NCBI GenBank assembly: GCA_030836705.1
Contig: JAUPLZ010000388.1
Span: 1-6,229, forward strand
Length of the DNA stretch: 6,229 bases
Direction of reading: 5' to 3'
From: Campylobacterota bacterium
Lineage (GTDB): Bacteria > Campylobacterota > Campylobacteria > Campylobacterales > SZUA-545
This document shows positions 4,799 to 6,229 of the stretch, one piece after another. Both the position numbers and the translations under genes were made by a program. Numbering within the stretch: the stretch's first letter is position 1; each line of letters begins with the position of its first letter. The notes under the pieces were generated by a model that did not search any database, was not told where the DNA came from, and saw only the letters and a program-made list of their open reading frames with translations.

Positions 4799-6229
4799 GC
4801 AGCTCGTCTGTCATAGAGTTAAGGTGGTCAGCCGCAGCCGCTATCTCCTCGACATTTCTTGCGTTTTTTGAAGATATTTCGTTGATTTGTACAACTTGAG
4901 AGACGATAAATTCTACATCTTTTCCTGTTTTTTCAAAATCATTTACAGTTTTATCGCTCGCTTTTACGGCGTTGTTTACTATGGCAACGCTTTCGTTAAT
5001 TTTTTTCTCAACATCAGAAGCGGTATGTGCTAGCTCTTGAACCTCATCAGAGTTGCTGCTCATCTGCCCGCTTACATCCATTATTGATTGAACTATTACA
5101 TTGATAGTGGCATTTATCTCAGTTAAGCTTTTTTGTGTTCTCTCCGCTAGCTTACGGACTTCATCTGCCACAACCGCAAATCCTCTGCCGTGCTCTCCCG
5201 CTCTTGCCGCTTCTATTGCTGCGTTTAGCGCTAGAAGATTTGTTTGATCTGCGATGTCTGAAATGATTCCAAGTATGTTTTTTACCTCATTTGCATCATT
5301 TGATAAGGTTTGCATTCTTTGAGAGAGTTCGATTTCAAGTTCGGCACTGCTTTGAACTTTGTTTGTAAGACTTACTATCTCATTTCTGGCTAGGCTAAGA
5401 TTGTCATTCGCCTTTATAATCTCTTTTTTGCTCTCTATCGCATCTGTTATGGCTTTTTGAATTTCTTCTTTTATATTGCTTGCTTTTTTAGTGGCTTCAT
5501 CTATAACCGAAACGCTCTTTTCTACATTTTCGCCAACACCCATAGCGGTTGTTGAAAGCTCGTGTGAAATAGAGGCGTTTTCGCTGGAGCTTGTCTTTGA
5601 TGTCTCTATTAAATCTTTTAGTTCTTTCATTAGATTATTGAAGCTTTTTGCCATTTGAGAGAGCTCAAGCGGAGCATTTTCATCTACGCTAAGTGTTAAG
5701 TTTTTGTTATTTCCTATATCCAAAAGTGTTTTTTTGAATTTTTCTATAGGATAGACAACGCTTTTGTTTACCAAAAAGATAGTAATTATTATTATAATAA
5801 CAAGCAATACAAGAGAATCTACAATCAGAGTATTTCTTATGTCATTTGGAATCTCAAGCACTTCAGCTTCATCTATTTCCGAAAGAATTGCCCATTTAAA
5901 ATCCTCTCCGATATTAATCGTTGAAAAAGATGACAACACCGGATTGCCGTTATAGTCAATCACGACTTTTGTACCGGTTTTGCCTGCTAGCGATTCTCTT
6001 GAGGCTTCGGTATCAACAGAGCCAAGCGATGGGTTGGCAAAAGACGCCTTAAGCGAGTGATTTTTTGGCTCTAAAAAACTATCACTTCTCATCAACTCAT
6101 CGGGACCCACTAAATAATCCTCTTGAGATTTTCCGTATCCTTCACGATGCTGCATGATTTTGTTTATTGCGGCATCGCTTATCTGAAATGCAAGCACCGC
6201 CTCAAACCTGCCGTCTATCATTACAGGAG
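4770..6229 (-). CDS. Methyl-accepting chemotaxis protein with periplasmic Cache-type sensor (partial, 5' end outside window)
   Basis: A chemoreceptor that senses a ligand outside the cytoplasmic membrane and controls CheA kinase through CheW. The frame is open to the window edge (…Pro-Val before Met at 6221), so the N-terminal membrane segment and first part of the sensor are missing. Counting from that Met: residues 1-125 are the membrane-proximal part of an extracellular Cache-like sensor (YLVGPDELMRSDSF, 36-49; DYNGNPVL, 89-96; FKWAILSEID, 108-117). A very hydrophobic Ile/Leu/Val segment at 131-152 is the second membrane helix. A HAMP-like linker follows at about 153-205, then a long coiled coil. 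The signalling tip is at about 321-355 (DQTNLLALNAAIEAARAGE then GRGFAVVADEVRKLAERT). The two arms are each about 138 residues, near 20 heptads. The C-terminus has no NWETF-type CheR/CheB docking pentapeptide. Ligand unknown. First gene visible of an MCP-cheB-cheR set. Confidence 0.95.
   Translation of the reverse strand, partial: PVMIDGRFEAVLAFQISDAAINKIMQHREGYGKSQEDYLVGPDELMRSDSFLEPKNHSLKASFANPSLGSVDTEASRESLAGKTGTKVVIDYNGNPVLSSFSTINIGEDFKWAILSEIDEAEVLEIPNDIRNTLIVDSLVLLVIIIIITIFLVNKSVVYPIEKFKKTLLDIGNNKNLTLSVDENAPLELSQMAKSFNNLMKELKDLIETSKTSSSENASISHELSTTAMGVGENVEKSVSVIDEATKKASNIKEEIQKAITDAIESKKEIIKANDNLSLARNEIVSLTNKVQSSAELEIELSQRMQTLSNDANEVKNILGIISDIADQTNLLALNAAIEAARAGEHGRGFAVVADEVRKLAERTQKSLTEINATINVIVQSIMDVSGQMSSNSDEVQELAHTASDVEKKINESVAIVNNAVKASDKTVNDFEKTGKDVEFIVSQVVQINEISSKNARNVEEIAAAADHLNSMTDELHAKLETFRT

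Overview
The window is AT-rich bacterial DNA. Its gene content and protein style point to a free-living or host-associated member of the Campylobacterota (Sulfurimonas/Sulfuricurvum/Arcobacter-like). The main reasons are Lys/Ile-rich proteins, a trpB-dedA-pepA gene run, and a stand-alone CheB methylesterase that lacks a receiver domain, as known from Campylobacter jejuni. This assignment is inference; there is no rRNA or other marker in the window.

Plus strand, about 1-3177: a tightly packed run of genes reading rightward. It starts with the 3' end of trpB (tryptophan synthase beta chain), followed by a DedA-family membrane protein, leucyl aminopeptidase PepA with all its metal and catalytic residues, a DUF4136-like lipoprotein, and a small 84-residue protein of unknown function. 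Gaps are 4-33 bases and good ribosome-binding sites are visible, so most or all of these could share one transcript. The genes look like housekeeping and envelope functions and do not form one evident pathway.

Centre, about 3178-3428: a gap without an intact gene. It holds what looks like the decayed remains of a ParE/RelE-type toxin. A C-terminal piece is clear in one frame, and a possible N-terminal piece lies in another frame with stops. A weak AT-rich hairpin sits at its left edge.

Minus strand, 6229-3429: a chemotaxis sensing and adaptation module reading leftward in the order methyl-accepting chemotaxis protein (5' end outside the window), cheB, cheR. The MCP and cheB overlap by 29 bases, and cheB and cheR overlap as TAATG, so translation is probably coupled. 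CheB (demethylation) has its full catalytic triad. CheR (methylation) is interrupted by one in-frame TAG at codon 75 and also ends early at the C-terminus, next to the toxin relic. As read, the module has a receptor and a demethylase but no working methyltransferase. I do not see a clearly new system; the broken cheR beside the toxin relic is the most notable point.
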